NCBI RefSeq assembly: GCF_017599305.1
Contig: NZ_JAGFWR010000002.1
Location: forward strand, 1 to 64,000
DNA from: Micromonospora antibiotica
Lineage (GTDB): Bacteria; Actinomycetota; Actinomycetes; Mycobacteriales; Micromonosporaceae
Length of the DNA stretch: 64,000 bases
Direction of reading: 5' to 3'
The notes beneath the pieces were generated by a model. It was not told the origin of the DNA and did not search any database. It worked only from the letters and a program-made list of their open reading frames with translations. This document shows, in pieces, positions 16,822-24,667 of the stretch. Position numbers and translations under genes: made by a program. Position 1 is the stretch's first letter; each line of letters begins with the position of its first letter.

Positions 16822-17910
16822 GTGAGCCAGGAAGTCCGGGGCGTCATTTCACGGAGCAAGGGCGCTCCGGTCGAGGTCACCACCATCGTGGTGCCCGACC
16901 CGGGGCCCGGCGAGGCGGTGGTACGGGTGCAGTCCTGCGGGGTCTGCCACACCGACCTGCACTACCGCGAGGGTGGCATCAACGACGACTACCCCTTCCT
17001 GCTCGGCCACGAGGCGGCCGGGGTGGTGGAGCAGGTGGGCGCCGGGGTGACCGACGTCGCCCCCGGCGACTTCGTGGTGCTCAACTGGCGGGCGGTGTGC
17101 GGGGTGTGTCGGGCCTGCCGCCGTGGCCGGCCGTGGTACTGCTTCGACACCCACAACGCCGCCCAGAAGATGACCCTCACCGACGGCACCGAACTGACCC
17201 CGGCGCTGGGCATCGGCTCCTTCGCGGAGAAGACGCTGGTCCACGCCGGCCAGTGCACCAAGGTCGACCCGGCGGCCCGGCCCGCCGCCGTCGGGCTGCT
17301 CGGCTGCGGTGTCATGGCCGGCCTCGGCGCGGCGATGAACACCGGGCAGGTCACCCGGGGTGACTCGGTGGCCGTCATCGGCTGCGGCGGGGTCGGCGAC
17401 GCGGCGGTCGCCGGTGCCGTCCTGGCCGGCGCGACCACGATCGTCGCGGTGGACACCGACGGTCGCAAACTCGACTGGGCGCGCAGGTTCGGCGCCACCC
17501 ACACCGTCGACGCCTCCGCCGAGGACGCCGTCGAGGCGATCCGGGCCGCCACCGGTGGGTTCGGCGCGGACGTGGTGATCGACGCGGTGGGGCGGCCGGA
17601 GACCTGGAAGCAGGCGTTCTACGCCCGGGACCTCGCCGGCACCGTCGTCCTGGTCGGGGTGCCCACCCCGGAGATGACCGTGGACCTGCCGCTGCTGGAC
17701 GTCTTCGGCCGGGGCGGCGCGCTCAAGTCCAGCTGGTACGGCGACTGCCTGCCCAGCCGGGACTTCCCGCTGCTCACCCAGCTCTATCTGCAGGGTCGGC
17801 TCGACCTCGACGCCTTCGTCACCGAGGAGATCGCCCTGGACCAGGTGGAGGAGGCGTTCCACCGGATGCACGACGGGGACGTGCTGCGTTCGGTGGTGGT
17901 GTTCCCGTGA
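16822..17910 (+). CDS. mscR: S-(hydroxymethyl)mycothiol dehydrogenase
   Basis: Zinc alcohol dehydrogenase that oxidises the formaldehyde-mycothiol adduct, the actinobacterial equivalent of glutathione-dependent formaldehyde dehydrogenase; family members also reduce S-nitrosomycothiol. The 362-residue protein has the catalytic-zinc ligands in SCGVCHTD and LGHEAAG, the structural-zinc cysteines in [15 protein letters not shown], and the NAD motif [12 protein letters not shown]. The GTG start has GGGAGGA at 8-9 bases. Its stop overlaps the start of the next gene (GTGA), as in the mycobacterial Rv2259-Rv2260 pair. Relevant to nitric oxide because a NO synthase is encoded in the same window. Confidence 0.93.
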   Translation: MSQEVRGVISRSKGAPVEVTTIVVPDPGPGEAVVRVQSCGVCHTDLHYREGGINDDYPFLLGHEAAGVVEQVGAGVTDVAPGDFVVLNWRAVCGVCRACRRGRPWYCFDTHNAAQKMTLTDGTELTPALGIGSFAEKTLVHAGQCTKVDPAARPAAVGLLGCGVMAGLGAAMNTGQVTRGDSVAVIGCGGVGDAAVAGAVLAGATTIVAVDTDGRKLDWARRFGATHTVDASAEDAVEAIRAATGGFGADVVIDAVGRPETWKQAFYARDLAGTVVLVGVPTPEMTVDLPLLDVFGRGGALKSSWYGDCLPSRDFPLLTQLYLQGRLDLDAFVTEEIALDQVEEAFHRMHDGDVLRSVVVFP

Positions 17911-18536
17911 CCGCCCGGGTCGACCACGCCGTCACCTCCGGCACGTTCTCCCTCGACGGGCAGACCTTCGACGTCGACAACAACGTCTGGGTCGTCGGCG
18001 ACGACACCGAGTGCGTGGTGCTCGACGCCCCGCACGACGTGGCCGCGATCCGCCGGGCCGTCGGTGACCGCCGGGTGGTGGCGATCCTCGCCACCCACGC
18101 CCACGACGACCACGTCCGGGTCGCCCCCGAACTGGCCAAGGTCACCGGTGCGCCGATCCTGCTGCACCCCGACGACCGGGTGCTGTGGGATCTGGTGCAC
18201 CCCGGGCTAGCCCCGGACGGGGAGTTGTCCGACGGTCAGGAGATCACCGTCGGGGACACGGTGCTGCGGGTGCTGCACACCCCCGGGCACAGCCCCGGGG
18301 CGTGCAGCTTCCACGCCCCGTCGCTCGGCGCGGTCTTCACCGGCGACACCCTCTTCGCCGGTGGTCCGGGGGCCACCGGGCGGTCGTACAGCGACTTCGC
18401 CACGATCGTGGAGTCGATCCGGACCCGCCTGCTCACCCTGCCGGCGGACACGGTGGTGCACACCGGGCACGGCGACGACACCACCATCGGCGCGGAGGCC
18501 CCCCACCTGCAGGAGTGGCTGACCCGCGGCCACTGA
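17907..18536 (+). CDS. MBL-fold hydrolase, partner of mscR
   Basis: Metallo-beta-lactamase-fold hydrolase of 209 residues with the metal motif THAHDDH (glyoxalase II-like), a later HTPGHSPG, the bridging Asp in TGDTLF, and a final HTGHGDDT. It begins on the last four bases of mscR (GTGA overlap), so the two are translationally coupled. Orthologous position in Mycobacterium is Rv2260. The likely job is hydrolysis of S-formylmycothiol to formate and mycothiol, completing formaldehyde detoxification; this is inference from context. A strong hairpin terminator follows. The formate produced could feed the formate dehydrogenase encoded 11 kb downstream. Confidence 0.9.
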   Translation: MTARVDHAVTSGTFSLDGQTFDVDNNVWVVGDDTECVVLDAPHDVAAIRRAVGDRRVVAILATHAHDDHVRVAPELAKVTGAPILLHPDDRVLWDLVHPGLAPDGELSDGQEITVGDTVLRVLHTPGHSPGACSFHAPSLGAVFTGDTLFAGGPGATGRSYSDFATIVESIRTRLLTLPADTVVHTGHGDDTTIGAEAPHLQEWLTRGH

Positions 18537-18544
18537 CGGCACCC

Positions 18545-18573
18545 GGCCGGGCGGCCTTCACCGCCGCCCGGCC
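18545..18573 (+). terminator. Terminator after the mscR operon
   Basis: Perfect 11-bp stem GGCCGGGCGGC/GCCGCCCGGCC with 7-base loop, 9 bases beyond the MBL gene stop; no T-run. Confidence 0.65.
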
Positions 18574-18583
18574 CCGGCGGGCC

Positions 18584-18589
18584 TAGGAT
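18584..18589 (+). promoter_or_regulatory. -10 box of leaderless VOC gene
   Basis: TAGGAT 7 bases before the GTG at 18597, just after the preceding terminator hairpin. Confidence 0.5.
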
Positions 18590-18596
18590 CGGCCGG

Positions 18597-19055
18597 GTGA
18601 CCGACGACAACCGCCCCCCGGGCGTACGGCAGCTGCGCCTGGTGGTGGAGGCCGAGGACTACGACGCCGCGGTCGCCTTCTTCCGGGACGCCCTGGGGCT
18701 ACCCGAGCAGGCTGCGTACTCCGGTGCCGGGCAGGCCCGGGTGGTGATCCTGGAGGCGGGCCGGGCCACCCTGGAGATCGCCAATCCGGCGCAGAAGCGG
18801 ATGATCGACGACGTCGAGGTGGGCCGTCAGGTGGCCCCGAGGCTCCGACTGGCCTTCGAGGTGGACGACACCGCCGCCGTCACCGGTCGGCTCGTCGCGG
18901 CCGGGGCCACCGAGGTCGCCCCGCCCACCGTCACCCCCTGGCACTCGCTGAACTCCCGACTCGACGTGCCCGCCGGCCTGCAGCTCACCCTGTTCCAGGA
19001 GTTGCGGGACCGCGACGAGCGGTCCACCGCCGACGGCTTCGGCACCGACGGCTGA
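18597..19055 (+). CDS. VOC (glyoxalase/dioxygenase fold) family protein
   Basis: A 152-residue protein with two beta-alpha-beta-beta-beta modules of the vicinal oxygen chelate superfamily: module one starts RQLRLVVEAEDYDAAVAFFRDALGL, module two LRLAFEVDDTAAVTGRLVAAGA and ends LDVPAGLQLTLFQEL. The usual first metal ligand His is replaced (LRLVVEAED), so metal binding is doubtful. Function unknown. It is transcribed alone from a leaderless-type promoter and is followed by a terminator hairpin at 19137. Confidence 0.8.
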   Translation: MTDDNRPPGVRQLRLVVEAEDYDAAVAFFRDALGLPEQAAYSGAGQARVVILEAGRATLEIANPAQKRMIDDVEVGRQVAPRLRLAFEVDDTAAVTGRLVAAGATEVAPPTVTPWHSLNSRLDVPAGLQLTLFQELRDRDERSTADGFGTDG

Positions 19056-19387
19056 CGCCAGCACTGGTCCGCCCGCCGGGGTCCTGCTGCCGGCCGTCCT
19101 GTGCCCTCCTGCCCTGCGCGCGGGCGGCCCACACCCGGTCCGGACGGCCACGCCCGTCCGGACCCGCGTCGTGCGATTCGGGTCGTCTGTCCGGTATGAG
19201 ACCGCGCGAGCCGCCCGCCGGTGACCCGGACCACAGCCCGGGCCGGCCACGGCATTTCCGGAATGACCGACACGCCCGGCTGGTTGTGTCCCCCATACGC
19301 CGGCCACCACACCCCCGGCTGGCGTGGGAGTTCCCCCGAGGCCCGCTCACCCCGGAGCGCGTCGCCACGATCGAAAGGGCAACCATC
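19056..19387 (+). other. 332-bp intergenic region before lysozyme-like gene
   Basis: Contains the VOC-gene terminator (19137-19164). The remaining roughly 200 bases would be promoter and leader of the secreted lysozyme-like protein. I looked for the c-di-AMP (ydaO) riboswitch that often precedes actinobacterial wall hydrolases and did not find its conserved blocks. Confidence 0.4.
19137..19164 (+). terminator. Terminator after VOC gene
   Basis: Perfect 11-bp stem GGTCCGGACGG/CCGTCCGGACC with a 6-base loop, about 80 bases after the stop. Confidence 0.55.
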
Positions 19388-20080
19388 GTGAAGCTGGACT
19401 TCACTCGATGGCTCCCGGCCATCGCGAAGGACCGCAGGACCGCACTGGGCATCGCCGGCGTCGCCGCCCTCGGCGGACTGGCGTTCGGCCCGGCGGCCGT
19501 GGCCGCCCCCGTCACCACCGGCCCCCACCAGGGGGCCCGCGCCGCGATCGACCTGGCCACCGGCAAGAGCCGGCAGGGCGTCACCGTCGAGTCCGGCCTG
19601 ACCACGGGCAGCCCCACCACCAAGGTGCCGGCCGGCAAGCCGAGCACCGACGAACTCATCCCGCACGGGCTGGAGGGCGCCCAGTCCCGCGTCCCGCTCG
19701 ACGACGCGCAGGTCGCCAACGCCAAGGCGATCATCGCCGAGGCCAAGCGGACCGGCGTGGGGGAGCGCGGCGCCGTGATCGGCGTGGCCACCTCGTTGCA
19801 GGAGTCGAAGCTGTACAACCTGGGACACCTCGGCGCCTACAACGACCACGACTCGCAGGGACTGTTCCAGCAGCGTCCGTCGTCGGGGTGGGGCAGCCCG
19901 GAGCAGATCACCGACCCGCGGTACGCCTCCCGGGCGTTCTTCTCCGCGCTGAAGAACGTGCCCGGCTGGGAGGACCTGCCGCTGACCACCGCCGCGCAGA
20001 CCGTGCAGGTCTCGGCCTACCCGTACGCGTACGCCCAGTGGGAGCAGCAGGCCGCGGACCTCGTCCAGCAGCACTGGTGA
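19388..20080 (+). CDS. Secreted lysozyme-like/transglycosylase-like protein
   Basis: A 230-residue secreted protein. The N-terminus has a basic start (KLDFTRWLPAIAKDRR) and a hydrophobic signal (about 20-40) ending AVAAP. The mature C-terminal half (about 110-230) resembles the lysozyme-like fold of actinobacterial wall proteins: AVIGVATSLQESKLYN, with Glu in the position of a catalytic acid, then HDSQGLFQQRPSSGWG and a YAQWEQQAADLVQ end. Probably binds or cleaves peptidoglycan. GTG start with GAAAGGG 7 bases before it. A 12-bp hairpin terminator follows, shared with the convergent MFS gene. Confidence 0.82.
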   Translation: MKLDFTRWLPAIAKDRRTALGIAGVAALGGLAFGPAAVAAPVTTGPHQGARAAIDLATGKSRQGVTVESGLTTGSPTTKVPAGKPSTDELIPHGLEGAQSRVPLDDAQVANAKAIIAEAKRTGVGERGAVIGVATSLQESKLYNLGHLGAYNDHDSQGLFQQRPSSGWGSPEQITDPRYASRAFFSALKNVPGWEDLPLTTAAQTVQVSAYPYAYAQWEQQAADLVQQHW

Positions 20081-20096
20081 CCAGTTGACGCAGCGC

Positions 20097-20132
20097 CGAC
20101 CGGCCGGTTCCCGTCACGGGACCGGCCGGTCG
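20097..20132. terminator. Bidirectional terminator between convergent genes
   Basis: 12-bp perfect outer stem CGACCGGCCGGT/ACCGGCCGGTCG extended inside by CCCGT/ACGGG; lies between the lysozyme-like gene and the minus-strand MFS gene. Confidence 0.75.
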
Positions 20133-20181
20133 GCGTCGGCGCGTCGGGGCGTCCCCCGGGTGCGACGCCGGGGCGGCGGGC

Positions 20182-21600
20182 TCAGCGGTGGTGCGCGGCG
20201 CGGTGGTTCAGCACGATGTCGGTCGCCGCGGCGACCAGCGCCAACGCGACGATGCCCATGGCCAACAGCAGGGAATGCCGGAACGCGGCGGCCCACTGAC
20301 CGTCGGTGCTGGCCAGCGACGAGAAGAACAACGCGCCGACGGCGGCGATGCCGGCGGCCGAACCGATCCGCTGACCGGTCTGCAACATCCCGGCCGCGCT
20401 GCCCGCCTGCGGCACCGGCACCTCGGACAGGGTCAACGTCTGGTTCGGGGTGATCACCAGGCCGCTGCCGAGCCCGGCGAGCAGCAGCGGCAGCGCGGTG
20501 AGCAGCGGGATCGAGCCGTGCGGGTCGCCGCGCAGCACGAACACCACCCCACCGAGCCCGACCAGCACCAGGACCAGCCCGAGCCCGACCAGCGGCCGGC
20601 CGAACCGGGTGACCAGCCGGCCACCGAGGGCGGCGGCGAGCGCCGAGCCGAGGGCGAACGGGGTGATCGCCAGGCCGGCGGTCAACGCCCGGTAGCCGAG
20701 ACCGTTCTGCAGGTAGAGGGTGAAGATGAAGAAGATCGCGGTGAAGCCACCGAAGTAGATGAGCGCGATGACCGCGCCGATGGTGTACGACCGCAACCGG
20801 AACAGTCCCAGGTCGAACAGCGGTGTGCGGGTGCGGCCGAAGCGGCGCTCCCAGAGTCCGAAGGCGACCAGGACGACCAGCCCGGCGGGGATCAGCGCCC
20901 ACTTCCACGGGCTGGGCCACTGTTCCCGCTGCACCAACGGCAGCAGCAGGAGTGTCACACCGGCCCCGAGCAGCAGCACCCCGACCGGGTCGAGCCGGTG
21001 CCGGTCGAGCCGGCCGGCGGCCCGGGTGGGCAGCAGCCGCCAGCCGAGCAGCACGGCGAGCACCCCCACCGGCACGTTCACGAAGAACACCCACCGCCAG
21101 CCGTGGTCCTCGCCGCCGAGTTCGATCAGCAGGCCGCCCAGCAGCGGACCGACGGCGGTGGAGATGCCGATGACGGCGCCGAGCAGGCCGAACGCGCGAC
21201 CCCGCTCCGCGCCCCGGAACAGCTGCTGGATCAGGCCGGTCACCTGCGGGTTGACCACCCCGGCGGCGACGCCCTGCAGAAGTCGGGCGGCGACCAGCCA
21301 GGTCGGGGACTGGGCGAGCCCGGCCAGTGCGCTGGTGAGCGTGAACAGGGCGACCCCGACCACGAAGGCGTTACGTCGACCCCGGGCGTCGCCGAACCGG
21401 CCGGCCGGCACCAGGACCAGCCCGAAGGTCAGCGCGTAGCCGGACAGCACCCACTGCAGGTCGCTGGGGCTGGCCTGCAACGACCGGTCCATCGACGGGA
21501 TGGCGACGTTGACGATGCTGACGTCCAGCAGCGTCATGAACGCCGCGACCAGGCCGACCCCGAGGGCCTGCCAACGGCGGCGGTCGTCCGCCGCTGTCAC
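20182..21600 (-). CDS. MFS transporter, DHA2 (EmrB/QacA) family
   Basis: Predicted 14-helix drug:proton antiporter. The 472-residue form begins just before helix 1 (LGVGLVAAFMTLLDVSIVNVAIP), which carries the DHA2 motif LDxTIVNVA-like; motif A is FGDARGRRNAF and motif C GISTAVGPLLGGLL. The frame is open to an ATG at 21675; I prefer GTG 21600 because the extra 25 residues (Arg/His/Asp-rich) look non-native, but this is not certain. No regulator adjoins it directly; a 78-residue winged-helix-like gene lies 150 bases upstream on the same strand. Confidence 0.87.
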   Translation of the reverse strand: MTAADDRRRWQALGVGLVAAFMTLLDVSIVNVAIPSMDRSLQASPSDLQWVLSGYALTFGLVLVPAGRFGDARGRRNAFVVGVALFTLTSALAGLAQSPTWLVAARLLQGVAAGVVNPQVTGLIQQLFRGAERGRAFGLLGAVIGISTAVGPLLGGLLIELGGEDHGWRWVFFVNVPVGVLAVLLGWRLLPTRAAGRLDRHRLDPVGVLLLGAGVTLLLLPLVQREQWPSPWKWALIPAGLVVLVAFGLWERRFGRTRTPLFDLGLFRLRSYTIGAVIALIYFGGFTAIFFIFTLYLQNGLGYRALTAGLAITPFALGSALAAALGGRLVTRFGRPLVGLGLVLVLVGLGGVVFVLRGDPHGSIPLLTALPLLLAGLGSGLVITPNQTLTLSEVPVPQAGSAAGMLQTGQRIGSAAGIAAVGALFFSSLASTDGQWAAAFRHSLLLAMGIVALALVAAATDIVLNHRAAHHR

Positions 21601-21754
21601 CGCGGACCGGCGATCTGACGCGTGACGGCGATCGGGCACGCACCGATGATCCCGTATGGGCCGGTGATCGGGCATGCCGCAGCGCTACCCGGGGGACGGT
21701 GCGGCAAACCGGTGCCCGACCCGGCCGCCCGGCGGGGCGCGGGCGCGACTGCGC

Positions 21755-21991
21755 TCACGCCGGCTGGCGGGCGCACCAGCGGGGGCCGAAGTCCAGCCCG
21801 GCCAGCGGTGAGTCCTCCCGGTGCAGCAGACCCTTCTCGGTGAGCTGGCGCAGCGGCGCGTGGACGTCCTGCTCGGCCAGCCCCGCCTCCTCGGCGATCA
21901 GGTCGGGGTAGGGAACCTGGCTGCGGATCTCCAGCACGCTGACCGCCTCGTAGACGCGCACCTCGACCTCCGACAGACGTACCTGCTGCAT
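21755..21991 (-). CDS. Small winged-helix-like protein
   Basis: A 78-residue protein. Residues about 5-60 (EVRVYEAVSVLEIRSQVPYPDLIAEEAGLAEQDVHAPLRQLTEKGLL) read as a single winged helix-turn-helix, with a helix-turn-helix around PYPDLIAEEAGL and AEQDVHAPLRQLTEKGL, followed by a beta-wing. The short size suggests a compact DNA-binding protein. Target unknown; the nearest gene downstream on the same strand is the DHA2 exporter. Start ATG 21991 has AAGGAGG within 10 bases upstream on the minus strand (from GTGCCCTCCTTG). Confidence 0.68.
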   Translation of the reverse strand: MQQVRLSEVEVRVYEAVSVLEIRSQVPYPDLIAEEAGLAEQDVHAPLRQLTEKGLLHREDSPLAGLDFGPRWCARQPA

Positions 21992-22113
21992 GGTGCCCTC
22001 CTTGCCGTGGGCCCGGCCGACCGGTCGGGCCGGGTGACGCGGTTTACCCACTGGTCACCCGACAATGCCTGCCGCACGGCCGGCCGTACCCTTCGGCGCG
22101 GGGCCGGGTGCCC

Positions 22114-22119
22114 TAGGCT
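22114..22119 (+). promoter_or_regulatory. -10 box of leaderless reductase gene
   Basis: TAGGCT 7 bases before the ATG at 22127. Confidence 0.5.
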
Positions 22120-22126
22120 GACCGGC

Positions 22127-23287
22127 ATGATCATCTGGGATCTCGTCGTGGTCGGCGCCGGGCCGGCCGGGCTCAGCGCGGCCCGGGAGGCCGCGGCGGC
22201 CGGGGTGCGGACGTTGGTGCTGGACCGGGCCGTGCACCCCCGTTACAAGACCTGCGGGGGTGGCCTGATCGGCACCTCGCTGTCGATGGTGGCCGGCCGC
22301 ATCGAGGTGCCGGCGCACGACCGGGTCGACCGGGTCACCTTCACCCGGGACGGCCGGTGGGGCTTCACCCGCCGGCACGGCACACCCCTGGTGACGATGG
22401 TGCGCCGCGACGAGTTCGACGACCGGTTGCGCGCGGCGGCGGTGTCCGCCGGGGCCGAGGTCCGCGAGGGCGTCGCCGTGCGCGCCCTCGACCAGGACCC
22501 CGACGGGGTACGCGTCCGACTGGCCGACGGCACCACCCTGACCGCCCGCACGGTGATTGGGGCGGACGGCTCCGCCGGGGTGACCGCCCGGCACGTGGGC
22601 GTCCGGTTCCGCCAGGTGGATCTGGGTCTGGAACGGGAGTTGCCGGTGTCACCCGCCGAGGCGGCCCGCTGGCGGGGGCGGCTGCTGCTGGACTGGGGCC
22701 CGTTCCCCGGCGCGTACGGCTGGGTGTTCCCTAAAGGCGACCTGTTGACCGTGGGGGTGATCGGCGCCCGGGGCGAGGGCGACCGGACCCGCGCCTACCT
22801 GCACAGCTTCCTGGACCGGTTGGGCCTGGGTCAGGTGGCCGCCGAGCACGACTCCGGGCACCTGACCCGCTGCCGGGCCGACGACGCGCCACTGCGCCAC
22901 GGTCGGGTGCTGGTGGTCGGGGACGCGGCGGGCCTGCTGGAGCCGTGGACCCGGGAGGGAATCAGCTACGCGCTGCGGTCCGGGACGCTGGCCGGTGCGG
23001 CGGTCGCCGCCGGTGACCTGGACCGCTACCCCCGGGACGTGCACGAGCGGCTGGTGCCGTCGATGCGCGCCGGGCACCGGTTGCTGCAGACCTTCGCCCG
23101 TCGCCCCGAGGTGTGCCACGCCTTCCTGGCGACCCCGGCCGGCTGGGCGATGTTCGTCCGGTTCTGCCAGGGCCGGTCCAGCTTCGACCGGACCCTGGAC
23201 CGTGGGCCGGTGCGCGCGACCCTGGCCCTGCTGGACCGGCTGCCCGCCCGGGGCGGGCAGCCGCCGGCCCTCGGCGTCGGCCGCTGA
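22127..23287 (+). CDS. Geranylgeranyl reductase family flavoprotein
   Basis: FAD-dependent reductase of the GGR/digeranylgeranylglycerophospholipid reductase family, acting on isoprenoid chains such as menaquinone side chains. The 386-residue protein has GAGPAGLSAAR at the N-terminus, the RYKTCGGG motif (Cys conserved in the family), the second FAD motif VLVVGDAAGLLEPWTREGI, and a substrate-binding C-terminal domain. Start ATG 22127 with a -10 box 7 bases before it. Monocistronic by spacing. Exact substrate unknown; together with the lycopene cyclase gene it adds to the isoprenoid-related content. Confidence 0.87.
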   Translation: MIIWDLVVVGAGPAGLSAAREAAAAGVRTLVLDRAVHPRYKTCGGGLIGTSLSMVAGRIEVPAHDRVDRVTFTRDGRWGFTRRHGTPLVTMVRRDEFDDRLRAAAVSAGAEVREGVAVRALDQDPDGVRVRLADGTTLTARTVIGADGSAGVTARHVGVRFRQVDLGLERELPVSPAEAARWRGRLLLDWGPFPGAYGWVFPKGDLLTVGVIGARGEGDRTRAYLHSFLDRLGLGQVAAEHDSGHLTRCRADDAPLRHGRVLVVGDAAGLLEPWTREGISYALRSGTLAGAAVAAGDLDRYPRDVHERLVPSMRAGHRLLQTFARRPEVCHAFLATPAGWAMFVRFCQGRSSFDRTLDRGPVRATLALLDRLPARGGQPPALGVGR

Positions 23288-23308
23288 CCGCACCCCCTAC
23301 GCCGCCGC

Positions 23309-24343
23309 TCAGGGCACGATCACCGCGCGGCCGTGGATCTCACCCGCGCGTAGCAGGTCGTACGCCTCCGGGGCGCGTTCCAGCGGAAAGGTCTGCACGT
23401 CGGCGGTGAGCAGCCCGGCCCGACCCAGGGCGATCACCTCCTGGAGTTCGGCCCGGGTGCCCCAGAACGGGACCTCGACGCTGGTCTCCAACGGCACGGT
23501 GGGCGGCTCGTCGGCGACCGGCCGCACCGGCATGGTGCCGCCGCCCAGGCCCACCAGCAGCAGCCGGCCACCGGTGGCCACGACGTCACGGGCGGCGGTG
23601 AGGGTGGCGTCCACCCCGACACAGTCGATGACCACGTCCGCGCCGTCGGGTGCCGGGCCGACGAGTTCCCGGATCCGCTCGACGGTGTCCGGGCCGGCCG
23701 GTACCACGTGGTGCGCGCCGACCCGGGTGGCCAGGTCGAGGGCGGCGACGTTGCTGTCCACCGCGATGATCCGCACGGCGGTGGTGGCGGCGAGGATCTG
23801 CACCGCCATGTGCCCCAGTCCGCCGATGCCGATCACCACGACCGACGTCCCGGGCCGCAGCACCGGCCGGGCCAGCTCGATCGCGTGGTAGGGGGTCAGC
23901 CCGGCGTCGGTCAGCGGCGCGGCCTGGGTCAGCTCCAGGTCGCCGACGGGCAGCAGCCGGGAGGCGGGCACCACCACGTGCTCGGCCAGCCCACCGTCAC
24001 GGCTGAGCCCGATCCCGCCCACCGGCACGGTGCGGCACTGGTTCTCCCGTCCGCGCAGGCAGCCCCGGCAGGTGCCGCAGCCGATGATCCCGTAGACGGC
24101 GACCCGCTCCCCGGCGGACCAGCCGGTGACGCCGTCGCCGAGGGTGTCCACGGTGCCGGCGATCTCGTGGCCGAGGGTGATCGGGGTGGGGAAGACGCCC
24201 GGCGGTGCGTCGAGGATGTGCAGGTCGGAGTGGCAGGCGCCGACCGCGCCGACGCGTACCAGCACCTCGCCGGGGCCGGGCGTCGGCGTCGGCACCTGCA
24301 CCTGTTCGAGCACCCCGGGGGCGGTCATCCGTACCGCGCGCAT
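23309..24343 (-). CDS. Zinc-dependent alcohol dehydrogenase
   Basis: Medium-chain dehydrogenase of 344 residues. Catalytic zinc ligands are in GACHSDLHIL and LGHEIAG; the structural-zinc cysteines are in CGTCRGCLRGRENQC; the NAD(P) motif is VIGIGGLGHMAVQIL. Closest in style to NAD-dependent alcohol dehydrogenases acting on primary alcohols (AdhP-like). ATG at 24343 with GAGAGGACG upstream. Divergent from a tiny gene at 24423; convergent with the flavoprotein gene on its left (21-base gap). Confidence 0.9.
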   Translation of the reverse strand: MRAVRMTAPGVLEQVQVPTPTPGPGEVLVRVGAVGACHSDLHILDAPPGVFPTPITLGHEIAGTVDTLGDGVTGWSAGERVAVYGIIGCGTCRGCLRGRENQCRTVPVGGIGLSRDGGLAEHVVVPASRLLPVGDLELTQAAPLTDAGLTPYHAIELARPVLRPGTSVVVIGIGGLGHMAVQILAATTAVRIIAVDSNVAALDLATRVGAHHVVPAGPDTVERIRELVGPAPDGADVVIDCVGVDATLTAARDVVATGGRLLLVGLGGGTMPVRPVADEPPTVPLETSVEVPFWGTRAELQEVIALGRAGLLTADVQTFPLERAPEAYDLLRAGEIHGRAVIVP

Positions 24344-24422
24344 GGTTTCGTCCTCTCGTCGCCGACGGAACCGCCCGCTTACCCCTCCCGCCGGTCTTGA
24401 TGCCGGGTGCACACTGAGCGTC

Positions 24423-24599
24423 ATGAGCGAACCGTTCACCGACGAGCAGCACGCGTTGCTGCGGCACATGCGCTTCGGCGAGTTGCCGCCGCCGGTCCGA
24501 CCCGAGGACCGGACGACGTCGACCGAGACCGAGCCGCCCCGCTACCAGCCCGACCCGACCCCCGGCCAGTACGAGCGGGACCTGCGTTCGGGCGGCTGA
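24423..24599 (+). CDS. Small hypothetical protein
   Basis: A 58-residue polar, Pro/Glu/Arg-rich protein (MSEPFTDEQHALLRHMRFGEL...) without hydrophobic segments or known motif; likely partly disordered, with a short N-terminal helix. The start is ATG with CACACT 7 bases upstream, a weak leaderless arrangement. A strong terminator follows 7 bases after the stop, which supports it being a real transcription unit. Confidence 0.55.
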   Translation: MSEPFTDEQHALLRHMRFGELPPPVRPEDRTTSTETEPPRYQPDPTPGQYERDLRSGG

Positions 24600-24605
24600 A
24601 CGGCG

Positions 24606-24640
24606 CGACGGGTCCCGGGGTGGCACCCCGGGACCCGTCG
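24606..24640. terminator. Bidirectional terminator
   Basis: Perfect 15-bp stem (24606-24620 with 24626-24640), 5-base loop, between the convergent 58-residue gene and the 5'-nucleotidase gene. Confidence 0.8.
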
Positions 24641-24667
24641 GGTGTGGCAGCCGCCGGCCGGGGTGGC

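Noticed and set aside
19165..19387. c-di-AMP (ydaO) riboswitch upstream of the lysozyme-like gene
   Set aside because: Such riboswitches often precede actinobacterial wall hydrolases, but the conserved blocks are not visible here.
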